Below, piece by piece: positions 12,690-24,338 of a stretch of 64,000 bases of DNA. The DNA is from Petrosia ficiformis (Eukaryota; Porifera; Demospongiae; Haplosclerida; Petrosiidae). The stretch spans positions 2,433,926 through 2,497,925 of the forward strand of contig OX345651.1 of assembly GCA_947044365.1 (NCBI GenBank), read 5' to 3'. Position 1 is the first letter of the stretch. Every line of letters begins with the position of its first letter. Made by a program: the position numbers and the translations under genes. Below the pieces are notes generated by a model. It did not search any database. It saw only the letters and a program-made list of their open reading frames with translations, and was not told the DNA's origin.

Positions 12690-13165
12690 TTTGCTTGCTG
12701 GCAAGTCTGAAATATTTACGGCGAGGAGTAGTTCAGCTTCATCATGTAATTTGGTATCTGTTTCGTCAGATTTTAACGGTGCTCTTGATAATGTGTCGGC
12801 TGTATAAAGATGTTTACCAGGGACATGGGAGATCGAATAATCGAATCATGCGAGACATAATTGAAATCTGAGAATTCTGGGAGGAAGGTCGTCAAGGTGT
12901 TTTGTACTAAATAACGGTACTAGTGGTTTGTGGTCGGTCTGAATTTGGAATCGTTTTCCCAGTATGTAATTCGCAAACTTCTCCATGCCCATGTTATGGC
13001 TAGTGCCTCCTTCTCGATTTGGGCATATCTTTGTTCTGTTTCATTCATCGATCGGGAGGCATATGCGGTGGGTTTCCATTCTGAATCTTGTCTTTGCATG
13101 ATGACAGCTCCTAGTCCATAGGATGATGCATCAGCTGTTATTTTTTGTTTCTTTGGCAGGGTCAT
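12690..13165 (-). pseudogene. Retrotransposon RNase H remnant
   Basis: It starts with ITADASSYGLGAVIMQ and continues with YASRSMNETEQRYAQIEKEAL, the typical start of Ty3/gypsy RNase H. Further matching text continues in other frames down to about 12690 (HVPGKHLYTADTLSR around 12790-12830), where the element is cut off. No integrase zinc finger or DDE core follows. Confidence 0.8.
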
Positions 13166-13423
13166 ATAACGTCAGGATTGCTGGTTTTGATAGTTCTGAT
13201 TTGATATTGGCGAAGGCCTGATCCTGAGTATGTCCCTAGTGCCATGAGCATTTCTTTGATAGTAGCTCTCTCAGAGGTTTCGTAAACTCTGCTATATTCT
13301 TCGAGAACTTTCCCAACTGGTTTACCATTCCGAGGAACCGTTGTAGTTCTCCTACATTCTTTGGAGAAGCCATGTTAACAATGGCGGTAGTTTTCTGTGG
13401 GTCTGGTTGCACCCCTCTATGAT

Positions 13424-13915
13424 CTAATAGGTGACCAAGAAAAACAAGTTGATTTTTATTAAACTCACTTCATTCAGTGTAACTCCCTCTTCTTGGATCC
13501 GTTGAAGAACTGCTGTTAGGCGAACATTGTGCTCTTCTTTGTCTTTTCCAAACACCAAGACATCGTCCATCAAACACACTACTCCTTCTAGCCCAGCGAG
13601 TATCGAATTCATTCGTTTCTGGAAATGCTCTGGAGCACTGCAAATTCCAAATGGGAGCTTATTGAAACAGTATCGTCCGTATGGTGTGAGGAAAGTTGTG
13701 AGCAATCTTGATTCCTTTGCGAGTGCTATCTGCCAAAATCCACTATTGGCGTCAAGTTTGGAAAATATTCTTGCACCTGACATTTGAGCTAATGTATCAT
13801 CAACTTTCGGTAAGGGATGCACTTCATGCATAACGTTTTCGTTTAGTAGTTTCAGGTCGACACATATACGAATATAGATCCATTCTTTTTGGGTACTACC
13901 ACCATGCCTGCACAC
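13424..13915 (-). pseudogene. Retrotransposon reverse transcriptase core
   Basis: RT motifs are visible: RICVDLKLLN, FSKLDANSGFWQI, PFGICSAPEHFQ and the catalytic CLMDDVLVFG. The catalytic pair is in an MDD context, which is found in this Ty3/gypsy group. The polyprotein frame is lost at the 3' side near 13450-13424, and the connection to RNase H (13165-12690) needs further frame changes. Confidence 0.85.
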
Positions 13916-14718
13916 CAGGCTGTGGGCTCTTCCACTTTTGATATTACTCCCATCGATTCCATTCGATTGAGTTCTTGGAGGACTTTCTCATGAAGTGGTA
14001 AAGGTACACGTCTGGGTGCAAACAGCGCATATGGATCTGAGTTGGGTTTTAGTTGGATAGTATAGGGTTCTCCTAGGTTTCCAAGACCTGTAAATACCTT
14101 TGGAAATCTTTCTTTTAGACTTTTATCAGAAACTGCAACATCAATACGACCTATCAGGTTAAGGCCCATAATTGCCGGGAGACCAAGTAGGTTTGATTTA
14201 AGTCCCTCTATAATGTAGACTTGTTCTATTGTAGTGCCCTGATTAGATAGCTTTGTTTTGAATTGTCCAAGTACCTTCAGAGGATTTCGTGATGGTGCGT
14301 ATAATATTTTAGTAGGTGACTGAAGTTTCTGTTTCCCTAGACACTGGTAGACCTGTTTCGACACTGCTGTGACTTCTGCTCCAGTGTCCAATTTAAATTC
14401 TATCTGTTTTCCACTGATTGAAATTTTTGCGTTCCAACAGGATGCTTTCTCTTCATTTACAGTGTTTAGGAATGCTGTATCTAGATGGATTCCTTGGTTG
14501 TCCTCGTTTGTTGATAATTCAGCAACTGTTTTCGAGTAGCACAGAGTACTGTAATGTCCCTTCGGATGACAGCGGTGAGATTCTGCATCTTTGCCTGGGC
14601 AATGGCCTTTGTCATGAATTTTTCCGCATCTTCCACAGTTATTCGTTGATCGGAGTGCTGTTTGTGATCGTGGTTTGTTTCTCCTGAATGTGGGTTTTCG
14701 TTTCTTATCACCCGACAT
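13852..14718 (-). pseudogene. Retrotransposon zinc knuckle, aspartic protease and start of reverse transcriptase
   Basis: In order: a basic N-terminus, a CGRCGKIHDKGHC knuckle-like block, the protease active site FKLDTGAEVTAVS, and the RT-lead block ending PKKNGS. The frame is lost just after PKKNGS (near 13870) by a small insertion; RT resumes in the overlapping frame 13915-13424. Confidence 0.85.
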
Positions 14719-14771
14719 TCGATAGCTTCGTACCTCTTCTAAATCCTTTGATTCAGTGTTGGATCCTTTAT

Positions 14772-15302
14772 TTAGTATTTTATCTGTTCGTGTACAGCTT
14801 CATGTTGGCGAACTAGTTTTATTGCTCGATCTAGGGTTAAGTCAGACTCCAGCTGCATTCTTTCTGAGAGTGATGCGTCACAGATGCCCGCCACTAATCG
14901 ACCACAGATCATTTCTTCTTTGGATTCTTTATATTCGTAGCTTTCTGCAAGAGTGTAGAGCTCCATTATATATGTCTCTGCTGTCTCCCCCTCCAACTGA
15001 TTACGGTGATTGAATCTGGCTCGCTCGAAGATTACATTTTTACGAACCTTGAAGAATCCATTGAATTTTCCGAGGATCTTAGCGTAATCTGTTAGGTCAG
15101 CTTCTGACGGATTAGTTGAAGACAATACAGCCTCAGACTCTTCTCCAAGGCAGTATAACAATGTATTTATTTGTTTCTTTTCCTGGTCATCACTCAATCC
15201 GGAGGCAACGCAATATTATTCAAAATGTCTTTGCCACCGAGGCCAGTCATCTGGGTTTTTGAAATTAAATGGTTGTGGGGGTTGCAGATTGATTCTTTGC
15301 AT
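14772..15302 (-). pseudogene. Retrotransposon gag remnant
   Basis: The frame begins at an ATG at 15302-15300, about 30 bases inside the LTR boundary. An in-frame TAA at 15218-15216 interrupts it after 28 codons, and it then stays open to about 14772. The later part shows the alpha-helical gag/capsid character of Ty3/gypsy elements (FERARFNHRNQ, ETAETYIMEL, CGRLVAGI). Confidence 0.75.
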
Positions 15303-15600
15303 GGCTATAGGGTTAATCAGCTACTCTGCCACCATGTAGTATTTACGAATGTCTTTATTATCAACCAATAGAATAGAATAATAGAATAGAATAGAATACA
15401 CTGATACACAAGTTACTTATATAGGGAAATACAAAGATCATTCTAGAAGATTCCTACCATGTGTACATTCTAGAATATTCATCAAACACAATTCAAGCAT
15501 GAACAATTATTATAATACATGAATAAGTGCGACAATTAATCAATGTTCCACAAGTTCCAAATTTGGTTCATCTCATGACCCACGTAAAGTACTATAACAT

Positions 15601-16985
15601 GTTTCATTTATTGGTTTTCGAGTAACAGGTACAGCAAAGAAATTTGTTGACAACTGCATGGTAAAATAGGAATGTATGAACGTTATAGTACCACATTTCA
15701 GTAAATTTTCCACATTAATGGATGAGAGAAGCTGTGCGCACCTTTAAATACTGCCTTTTCTTTGCTTACCCTCCAATTGTGTATAGAAATAGTCTTTTTA
15801 GTGTAAGCTTCTTCCGTTTGACCGTGTTTACAAAGGCTTGCTGTGGCCTGCAATGCGCGAAATAACAAGTAGCCTGGTCTCTAGGCACGCAATAGAAATT
15901 GTACTATAACAAGCCATGCCCATCACGCGTTTCCAATCCCTTTACTTCATTATTTATGATTAAACTGTACAATAATTGGTCACACCCCTCATGCATACTT
16001 AATAAGCATGAATATTTGCCTACTAGTAATATTCCCTAGATCCGCCCCTGGTTACATGACAATCACAACTGAACAATGATTGTATGTTATGACCTTTTTA
16101 TGATTATACCTTTTAAAAAAAGTGTTGCTAATTGCATGCTAATTGCATGCTAAAACATGTACAATTATTGCTAGAAACACAGACATTTTACATTACTTGA
16201 ATGACATACAAAACATGAATCTGACACTGGAGTTGTATAGTTTAATAAGAGTATCAATTTCATTGAACAGAAAAATGACATAACAGGAGTGTAGGCAAAG
16301 GGGGATTATGAACTAAAATTAATAAGGGCTTAGTATACTGAGCCCCCACTTTGAAACATTGTCTACACCTTTCACAATCATCACACTCTAATGCTGTTGT
16401 TCCCTCCATCATATTCCTACAGAAACTCAACAATAGGCCCTCGTGAGTCAATATTATAGTTATTTGAAAAATTATTCATTTCAACTACACCCACCTTGAT
16501 ATATTGACAACAAAGCCTTTGAAACTTAATCTCCCAAGTTCCCTTTCTCCCTAGCTTGAAAGTAAGTATATACATCATACATACATTAACATGCTATTCT
16601 AATCTCCTTTTACTTTTGCCCTAAAATAACCTTTGAGAAACATCGAAAGACGGACATTTGAATGAAAGCATTGCCCAACCAAATTGCAGAAAGTGTGGAC
16701 TTAAGACACTCAAATATCATCAGACTAAAATCGTAGGATTTGCAGGGACAAACTCAGCAATTCCCACATGCAAATGCAAGTGTGACATACCTTCCTCTTT
16801 CTTTTAAACAATAGCAACATCTACCAAACTTCATGTTCACCTCTGATACCATCACTAACCAACAGCAGTACATGGGTAACTGGGTATATGCTACAAAGCT
16901 AAAGGAAACAGACCTTGAACTCTAAAGTATATTCATGTTTTTTGTTACCAAAGAAAAAAAAACTGAGAGGGTTCCCCTGCTCCAA
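15601..16985. other. Gene-poor spacer
   Basis: No supportable gene. About 16590-16720 contains a diverged relative of the repeat seen at 1-240 and 24339-24500. Short ORFs here have no recognisable domain. Confidence 0.5.
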
Positions 16986-17001
16986 ACCAAGAGTGAAAAA
17001 C

Positions 17002-17444
17002 AAGAGAAAAAGGTATCCCTATGATTGCATTGTGATGTCCAGCATTCAGTAATCATGGCTGACTTATCATACCTGAAACACAATAGCCTATTATACATAC
17101 TATTTTGATTGTCTACTCTCCTTACTTTTAAAGGATCTTGTAGAACTTTAGAAATATATTTCAAGTAGAATAGCTAGCTATTAGTTCCAGTTTCTACGTA
17201 AGCTACAAGCAGCTTTGGTCTGTAGAGCTTGAGCATGCATTCTATTATGCACCACACCTATTAATTGATCGAGCCCACCAGAATGATGCTTCTTCCTTAA
17301 CTACGTATACAACACATACTCGCGTAAGTGACACAAGAATATATATATATAATATGTATTATATATAATATATATATAATATATAATATATATATTAAGC
17401 TCTGTGAAAAGCAATTATAGGGATGGACCTGCGGGCCATAAAAA
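17002..17444 (+). mobile_element. Family-A MITE copy 2
   Basis: The left end reads GTATCCCTATGATTGC and the right end reads GGATGGACCTGCGGGCCATA. It includes the conserved internal words AGCTAGCTATTAGTTCCAGT and AACTACGTATACAAC, plus a TA-rich microsatellite at 17336-17398. There is no coding capacity. From 17445 to 18224 I see no gene. Confidence 0.75.
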
Positions 17445-18660
17445 AGAGAATAGCTGAGTGGGATTCAAACACACTTAAGACCCTCAGCTCTATACATTGT
17501 TCATTTGTTTTTCGTTCAGTTGACTACCCATAAATGGGGCTTGCTCAGACTTGCCCCAATTATTATTCGTTCATTATATAAAAAGTATGTTGTTCACAGG
17601 TCCATTGTTTTGTTCTGAGTTTGAATGTTCAATTTGTATTTTTTCGAATTGTAAACATAAGGCTAAAACCCATGTCTTTCTTCAATCACTGTAGTCTGTA
17701 ATGTACTGCGAATTTACTGGTATGGAAAGTCTATACATGAAGTCAAGAAGGTGAAAGCAAATCCTCAGCTATATATGGTTATTTACACATACTCACTGCT
17801 AGAGCATACCAATTAGTCTCTATAGCAGTCAGCTTGCAAGATTTAAGGGCCACAGCAACTTCAAATATCTAGAGCAATGTTGTATCAACAATGTGCATAT
17901 ACTAGTAATACAAGCATAACTGTAGCAAGTAACACTTCCACAATAAGATATAAAAGACCTGCTAGCATTTTCATTGCAACTAGTTCACTTGTTTGAGCCT
18001 TGGAGGGGCATAGTAACCAAAGACATATGGGACCATCATTCTATGATACAGAGGGTACAAATACTAGTTCAGGCACACAATAAAACATCTTCAGACTTGC
18101 CCCCAGAGTGCTTTGCAGTAAATATTCTTGATTTGTGGCTAGTGGGTTACCACTCATTTGCTTTGAAAATAGTTAACAGTTAAACTTAGCAGTTTCATTA
18201 ATTAAGAAAGTTAACATATATCAAGGTTGTACTAGGGGGAGGGGTAGATGAAACTCCAATCAGTTTCTAGTCTTGCAAGCTTCTTGCTGCATACAATCTG
18301 GTTCATATCTGTATTTGTTGGAAGCCACACCCACCCAGGGGTATAATTATTGGGCCTAAATGTTTTCATTGATAGTTTATTTTCAGAAACAAACCTAATT
18401 TTCAGAAACACACCTAAACACGACCCACGGGTGGTGGGAAACTCTGGCAGGGTAACTGTAGTTGCTCTCTGAGAAAGATCGTAGTTTGATAGTGCCTAGA
18501 AAGGTAAATTTTATGGTTTCACTGAAAAGCTACAGAATTCAGCTTTCTTCAGCCTCTTGTAACTAAATGAATTTTCAGAAAACGGCTTTATTCGTTTTCT
18601 CAAAATGCATTGTACTTGGTGCATGCCATGATTGGTGGGCGCAGCTTTCGTGGTTTTGTA

Positions 18661-20794
18661 TAGTGATGGTCGATATCTTTTTTTCCCAGTTCGGTACGAT
18701 ACCGAGTACGATACCGAGTACATAGTTTGTGCGCATGCTCAGAAAAACTATTGATCATGTGAGTCAGTTTGTGGCTTTGTGCCTTTTGTGGCAAGTGTGT
18801 GCAAGTAATGCCAAGTATATGAATACAATGTGTGTGTATTAATAAATGTTTACTGAAAGTATAGACGAGAGAAACAGATAGTGTGAGAGGAATGCTGTCA
18901 CTTTGTGATCCCAATTCTAGATTGTAATTGAGGAAGAGCAGAATATCGACATTTTTTGGCTTCAACCTATTTCGCCTCTCAGAAACCAATTGACCAGCCT
19001 TTCAGAAAAGTCGTTCCGATGGAACTGATGATCCAGGGATGCATAAGTACTTCCTAGCTAGCCTTTGCAGTTTTGGGAAACGACTAGCATTTTCCCTCCA
19101 CCATGAAAGGGGATGGCCCTTCGAATGGTCAATGTTTGGCTCCTCAAAATATCGGCGTACTTCAATCATTGCCTCTGTTTGTGCAGTTCTGTGAGTTGTT
19201 GAATCGTGAACCCATTTATCAAAAGCATCCAAAAGGCTGGTAGGCTGTGCTGGGATAGCAGGAACAGTAGCAGTGCTTTCCTGCTGGTGAGACTCTGATT
19301 GATGGAAGCTTTCCACTTCAGTTATCATCCGGGTGATGGCATGTTCAGCTGAAGATGAAGTATATAGAGAATGGTAGCTTCTTGAAACGTGCATCCAATA
19401 GGGTTGTAACAGCTGTTATGTATGCTCCCTCTATTGGAAAAAAACGATGGGTCAGCTCACTTGAGAGCTCAGCAGCCAAAGAAATTGATAGGTGTGATCT
19501 CATGATCTGTTGAAGTAGCTTCACAGGAGGAATAATCATGGAAACCGATACAAACTTATCCCCGGAGATGTTTTCGGTAGCCTCCAAAAATGGTTTCAGG
19601 ACTGTAAGTGAATCTCAGATTAATGATTTTTCTTAAGCACAGCTGGTTATGGTTCACCAAACAGAGTGCTGTCGTTATTGCTTCAAACTGTTCAATAATT
19701 CTTTCAAACATCAGGTAGGTGGAGTTCCACCTAGTTGATACCTCTTGTATCAGTTTGTGTTCAGGATGTTGTAGTTGACGCTGGACTTCTCTCTACTTCT
19801 CTGAGGACTTCACACTTTTATGGAAGTGTGATACTATGTCCTTACATCGTTGTTGAGTAGTGCTTAACTCCTTGTTTTTTGTAATAGACCCTTGAACAAC
19901 CAGGTTCAGAGAATGTGCGAAGCATGGTAGATGTCGCCATGGTGTTTTATTGATGGCACCCACCATATTGCTGGTGTTATCAGTTACAATGCAAATAATT
20001 TTGCTCTCTATGTTCCATTGTGTTATGACACGTAGGAGCTGTGATCATATATTATCAGCTGTATGCTCACTATTGAAATCAAAAGTTGCAGATTTCAGCT
20101 CCCATGTAGCCTGCTCATGATTGTGCGACGACTGGGAATCTCGTATCTACTGTCTAGAGTATGTACAAACTTTTTGAAACCCTGATCCTCAACAATAGAC
20201 ACTGGCTGGAGGCAGGTTGCAATTAATTGTATTAACGCATCATCAATATTTTTTTCTTTTCGTAGACTCCTTTGGATATGCATGGCATCTAGCTATAGAA
20301 TGTTCAATTGTTGTTTGCATGGTTGGATTATTTGTAGACTTTTTACGTTTCTCCTCATCTCCTTAACACACTCCTCATGTTCTTTTAGATGTTTCATTTT
20401 CAGGTGCTTCAACAAGTTACTTGTGTTCCCGTATGCCTGTTTAATTTTTGTCTTGCAACCAGCTATCATACATATAGCATATTCCATGCTATCATCTTTT
20501 TGGAAATAGTTCCATACAGAGCTTCTTGGGCGTTTACTCATGATTCACAGTTCAGCAGTTCTAGGTGTTCAGGCGGAACTGTACTTGTTTTTAAAATTAT
20601 TGTTGCAGGTGATAATAATAATAATTATTAAAATTAAAAAATTAACGTGTCATTATTATATTCAAATATTAAGGTTAAGTGGGTGTGGTTATGGTATTGA
20701 ACGTAGTCGGTTCTGTTTCCAGTAATCAGTACCAACAGTTTGTGTGCTGGAACCAAAGTATCGAGTACTTGAGTAACGGTATCGCCCATCACTA
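18661..20794 (-). mobile_element. hAT transposon (ZBED-type), 2134 bp, with 8-bp target duplication
   Basis: Termini are TAGTGATGGTCGATA and, reverse-complemented from the right, TAGTGATGGGCGATA. They are flanked by identical 8-bp duplications GTTTTGTA at 18653-18660 and 20795-20802, diagnostic of hAT elements. It lies inside a family-B MITE and carries a decayed transposase on the minus strand. A degenerate short relative lies at about 46593-46927. Confidence 0.92.
18820..20541 (-). pseudogene. hAT transposase (BED finger plus RNase-H-like core plus dimerisation domain), disabled
   Basis: The BED zinc finger is at 20541-20340 (SSVWNYF...C...C...HLKMKH). It is followed after an in-frame TAG by QPVSIVEDQGFKKF and SRYEIPSRRT (20250-20100). 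Core text VTDNTSNMVGAIN and CFAHSLNLVVQ lies at about 20020-19890, and VSTRWNSTYLMFER at about 19750-19700. The C-terminal dimerisation block HPLSWWRENASRFP...SSVPSERLF (19105-19005) meets an in-frame TGA at 19004-19002, and the frame then continues KAGQLVSERRNR. A segment after SRRT is deleted and frames change elsewhere. The protein cannot be made intact from this copy. Confidence 0.88.
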
Positions 20795-20973
20795 GTTTTG
20801 TACTTATTGCGATTGGAAAAATGGCGATTTTAACCATATTTCTTCAATTACAGGACAATATAAAGCTGATCAGAAGATATGAAGATTGCTATTAGACCTG
20901 GTTAGTGTCATATTATATAATATTCCATTTTGAAACTGATTGGAGTCGCAACCGCCCACTCCCTAGTACCATC

Positions 20974-21383
20974 TTAAATGGGTTTTTAGACAAGGACTCA
21001 TGGCTGGGGTTTTGGACCGATAGTTTACAGTTAGGGATCAACTCTAAGGCCACTGCAATATTGTTTACCTAATGACAAGAGAGTGGTCATACATTGCAAG
21101 GTCTCCAAGAGTGTTCATATATCCCAATTGCTCCTAGAGCGGTAATACGTTGCAAGGGCCCCTAGAGTGGTTAAGGCTCAGTTCGTCAGCTATGCCCCCT
21201 AATGTGCTCACAGTGCCCTGACTGTATATTACAGTTGATCCCAGGTAGGGTTCAGAGCCTTAAGACCTCGTCTTATGGCATTAATACCAGTCCCTTTACA
21301 GAGAAACCAGGCTTACACCGTATTGTTAGAGATTACACTCACCAATTGGCTTTCCAATCTCTCTCAATAACCATGGTGATTAA
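20974..21383. other. Spacer between two family-B MITEs
   Basis: No gene seen. A loose repetition of GAGTGGT..TACATTGCAAGG-type phrases occurs at about 21085-21160. Confidence 0.4.
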
Positions 21384-22350
21384 GGTTGTAGTCTTTTCCG
21401 TGGGCGGATGCTACTCCAATCAGTTTCTAGTCTTGCCAGCTTCTTGCTGCATACAATCTGGTTCAATTCTGTATCTTTTGGAAGCCTCACCCACCAGGGG
21501 GTATAGTTATTGGGCCTAAATGTTTTGACTGATAGTTTATTTTCAGAAACTTCGGGTGGTGGAGGGGGCGGTAGGCGGGAAACCCTGGCAGGGTAACTGT
21601 AGCTGCTCTCTGAGAAAGATCGGAGTTTGATAGTGTCTAGAAAGGTAGATTTTATGGTTTCAGTGAAAAGCTACAGAATTCAGCTTTCTTCAGCCTCTTG
21701 TAACTATAAAAGTGAAATGAATTTGCACAAAACGGCTCTATTTGTTTCGGGTGGTGGAGGGGGCGGTAGGTGGGAAATCCTGGCAGGGTAACTGTAGCTG
21801 CTCTCTGAGAAAGATCGGAGTTTGATAGTGTCTAGAAAGGTAGAGTTTATGGTTTCAGTGAAAAGCTACAGAATTCAGCTTTCTTCAGCCTCTTGTAACT
21901 ATAAAAGTAAAATGAATTTGCAGAAAACGGCTCTATTTGTTTCGGGTGGTGGAGGGGGCGGTAGGCGGGAAACCCTGGCAGGGTAACTGTAGCTGCTCTC
22001 TGAGAAAGATTGGAGTTTGATAGTGTCTAGAAAGGTAGATTTTATGGTTTCAGTGAAAAGCTACAGAATTCAGCTTTCTTCAGCCTCTTGTAACTATAAA
22101 AGTAAAATGAATTTGCAGAAAACGGCTCTATTTGTTTTCTCAAAATGCATTGCATGCCATGATTGGTGGGCGTGGCTTTCTTGGTTTTGTACTTATTACG
22201 ATGGCAAAAATGGACATTTTTCCAACACTCCCACTCTTGTAGAGAAGTATAAAGATCATGAGAAGATATGAAGGTTGCTATTACACCAGGTTAGAGTCAT
22301 ATTATATAATATTCTATTTTGAAACTGATTGGAGTCGCATCCGCCCATTC
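21384..22350 (+). mobile_element. Family-B MITE copy 2 with a triplicated internal 196-bp unit
   Basis: The left end follows TTAA at 21380-21383 and reads GGTTGTAGTCTTTTCCGTGG. Inside, a 196-bp unit beginning TTCGGGTGGTGGAGGGGGCG occurs three times (starts near 21550, 21746 and 21942). Copies 1 and 3 have one unit. The length of about 967 bp equals the 576 bp of copy 3 plus two extra units. The right end is altered by the adjoining palindrome. Confidence 0.8.
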
Positions 22351-22352
22351 CT

Positions 22353-22415
22353 ATTCCCACAAGCTGGGCTTTAAGGTGGTACTAGGTACCACCTTAAAGC
22401 CCAGCTTGTGGGAAT
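22353..22415. repeat. Perfect 63-bp palindrome at a transposon end
   Basis: Arms 22353-22382 and 22386-22415 are perfect inverted copies of 30 bases around a TAG centre. The right arm begins GTACCACCTTAA, the normal family-B terminus plus TTAA target, and then runs into flanking DNA (AGCCCAGCTTGTGGGAAT). The left arm is an inverted copy of the same terminus and flank. No gene is seen from 22416 to 23280. Confidence 0.9.
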
Positions 22416-23284
22416 TTTTCTTCACACTCATGCACTAATATATACATTCATAAAACATTAAATCTTTTTTTGTGTGTAGCAACTATTAATTGTTTGTTGG
22501 GAAGCGCAAGGTTGTTGAACTGAGTGAAATATAAAATACATTGGATGTCACAGATATTGTACTATAATTATTGTATACAAAACTGTTATCTTTTTGTTGC
22601 TATTGATCATCTTTGTGTAGCTACATAGATGACTTGTATGTTAATCCAATTAATGTTGTATGTCACACATTTGCTTACTCCGACTACTGTGCATAATATA
22701 CTATGATAATTAGTACCCATTTTATTTGTTCATCGTTGTTTGAAAATATAAATACAATAGTAAACTCTTAAAAATTTGTATTAATTTTATGGAATGTTGC
22801 ATTTAAGAATTAAAATTCTTGTTATAGGTATATATGATGTTGCAACTGAGAATAATTAATAAATGTAGATATGTATGTCTATGATTGGCCTGAATGGACA
22901 GTATTTGAAACATAAACATTACATTTTTTCCTAATTAAAATTGAATGGCAGTGTATAGTGACTATTTAATCTACCAAATTTTGTCTGCTTCTCCATCAAT
23001 TACATACAGTTCAAAATCAAATAGACATGTGCCTCTCATTCATGGTGCTGGTAATTACTAATATAATAATTATAATTATTAATTATGCATAATTATTGAT
23101 TTTATAGTTACTTACATTATATAATAATTCAAGTCCAAAGAGTTAGTAAAACCTGAATATGTAAACCGAACTCCATAACATAATTATAATGTTTGTAATT
23201 CAATTTCAGCATCTGTTATAGAATTTACTTTCACCTTTAATAGTCTGTGCACATATGGATTTGTGTACATACGTTCTGCAATCT

Positions 23285-23704
23285 TATTACCCTCGCCGCA
23301 TAGCGTAGGCAGAAGGGTCCGGTTGTCTGTGTGTGTGTCTGTTAGCTCTTTTAATTTTGCAACAGACACATATTCGAAAATTTTTATAACCACACCCATC
23401 TTGATCAAGCATATAATGGTGAGGTGTGGCTCAGCATCACAGATGCAACTGAATGCAGCTTCTTTGCAACTTTCTGGACCTCCTGGAGCAATCTAACACT
23501 CACTTCAACCTTGCTTACCAATTACTGCAAGCACAGCATCCACTCAAGTCTGCAAGCGAACGGTATTTTTCCCTTATTCTCCCAACATCACTTTCTCTCT
23601 CACAAGTCTATACATCGCACATACAATAACATACCATTTTAATCTCCTTTTACTATTTTTATTATTTTTATTTATTTATTAAGTACCCTAAGCTAACTTC
23701 AAAG
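23285..23704. repeat. Mixed dispersed repeats (family-E head plus repeat 1 relative)
   Basis: 23285-23345 matches the head of family E (TACCCTCGCCGCATAGCGTAGG-like text followed by GTCTGTGTGT). From about 23580 the sequence matches text at about 16540-16640, and at 23685-23704 it joins the repeat that also occurs at 60-80. No gene is visible. Confidence 0.5.
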
Positions 23705-24338
23705 TAGGGCTGAGCAATTTTGCGATAAATCGCGTCAAATAATCACGATTATGATGTCATGTACTACAGCATCGTGATGTCACCACGTGTATACTGCACA
23801 TGCGCACTATTGCAAACAACCACATGTGACCGTTGTTGTTTTAGAAAATGGAGTCCAGTGACAATAGTTTTGTTTGGCATCACTCAAGCAAGGAAGAAAA
23901 AATAACTGAAGCTAATAAGAAGTAAATAAAGCGAATATTCAGTAAGCTATGTTCTAATACAGTTGTGGAATCATCTGGAAGAAGTGCACAGACAGGGGTT
24001 TCGCCAGGCTAAGGCCATCTAATAATGCTACTGGTCATGATTATTGTGAACAGTAAAAGGTCTTACCTTCTCCCAGAAAATGTAAATATGTCAGTGTTTT
24101 TAGCAGCAACTTAAAATACATAAATAGTACAAGTCAAACAATGGTTATTCTACATATATCTTTTTATTTTGAGAATAGTTACTCAACATGATCTTTTCAT
24201 AAATTTTAATTTTATAATTGTCCTGTATTGGATTATGCAAATGCTTTTTTGTATATCATAATCGTGATATAATCGAAAATCGTGATTATTTACTATCAAT
24301 AATCGTGATGCTGAAAAAACCATAATTGCTTAGCCCTA
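23705..24338 (+). mobile_element. hAT-type non-autonomous element, 634 bp, with 8-bp duplication
   Basis: The ends are TAGGGCTGAGCAATT and, reverse-complemented from the right, TAGGGCTAAGCAATT. It is flanked by CTTCAAAG at 23697-23704 and 24339-24346. The uninterrupted target (CTAACTTCAAAGTAACATC) is preserved at about 64-82. A 25-codon frame at 23848-23925 (MESSDNSFVWHHSSKEEK) looks like the start of a BED-finger transposase, so this is probably an internally deleted hAT. Confidence 0.92.

Larger units (their letters stand above)
12690..15600 (-). mobile_element. Truncated, frame-broken Ty3/gypsy LTR retrotransposon
   Basis: Read right to left it holds one LTR (inner edge 15335), a primer-binding-like site, gag, CCHC, protease, RT and RNase H. 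Integrase and the second LTR are missing: the element stops near 12690 against a family-E repeat head. The LTR contains a TATATAAG box (about 15415-15428) and an AATAAA signal about 20 bases before its inner end. The site just inside the LTR, TGGTGGCAGAG, resembles the 3' end complement of initiator tRNA-Met. The outer LTR edge cannot be fixed because there is no partner LTR. Confidence 0.85.
18225..20973 (+). mobile_element. Family-B piggyBac-like MITE, copy 1, split by a hAT transposon
   Basis: Without the inserted hAT (18661-20794 plus 8 bp) this is about 607 bp. Its ends are inverted copies containing ACTCCAATCAGTTTC, and the right end reads CTAGTACCATC followed by TTAA. Copies at 21384-22350 and 61557-62132 share the ends and core; the last is flanked by TTAA on both sides. 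TTAA targets and these termini suggest the piggyBac superfamily. No transposase is present. Confidence 0.7.

Noticed and set aside
12608..12871. 87-codon plus-strand ORF
   Set aside because: It overlaps the antisense of the retrotransposon RNase H end and a family-E head; chance frame.
17974..18183. 69-codon plus-strand ORF
   Set aside because: No recognisable motif, no neighbouring exon, ordinary length for chance in this DNA.
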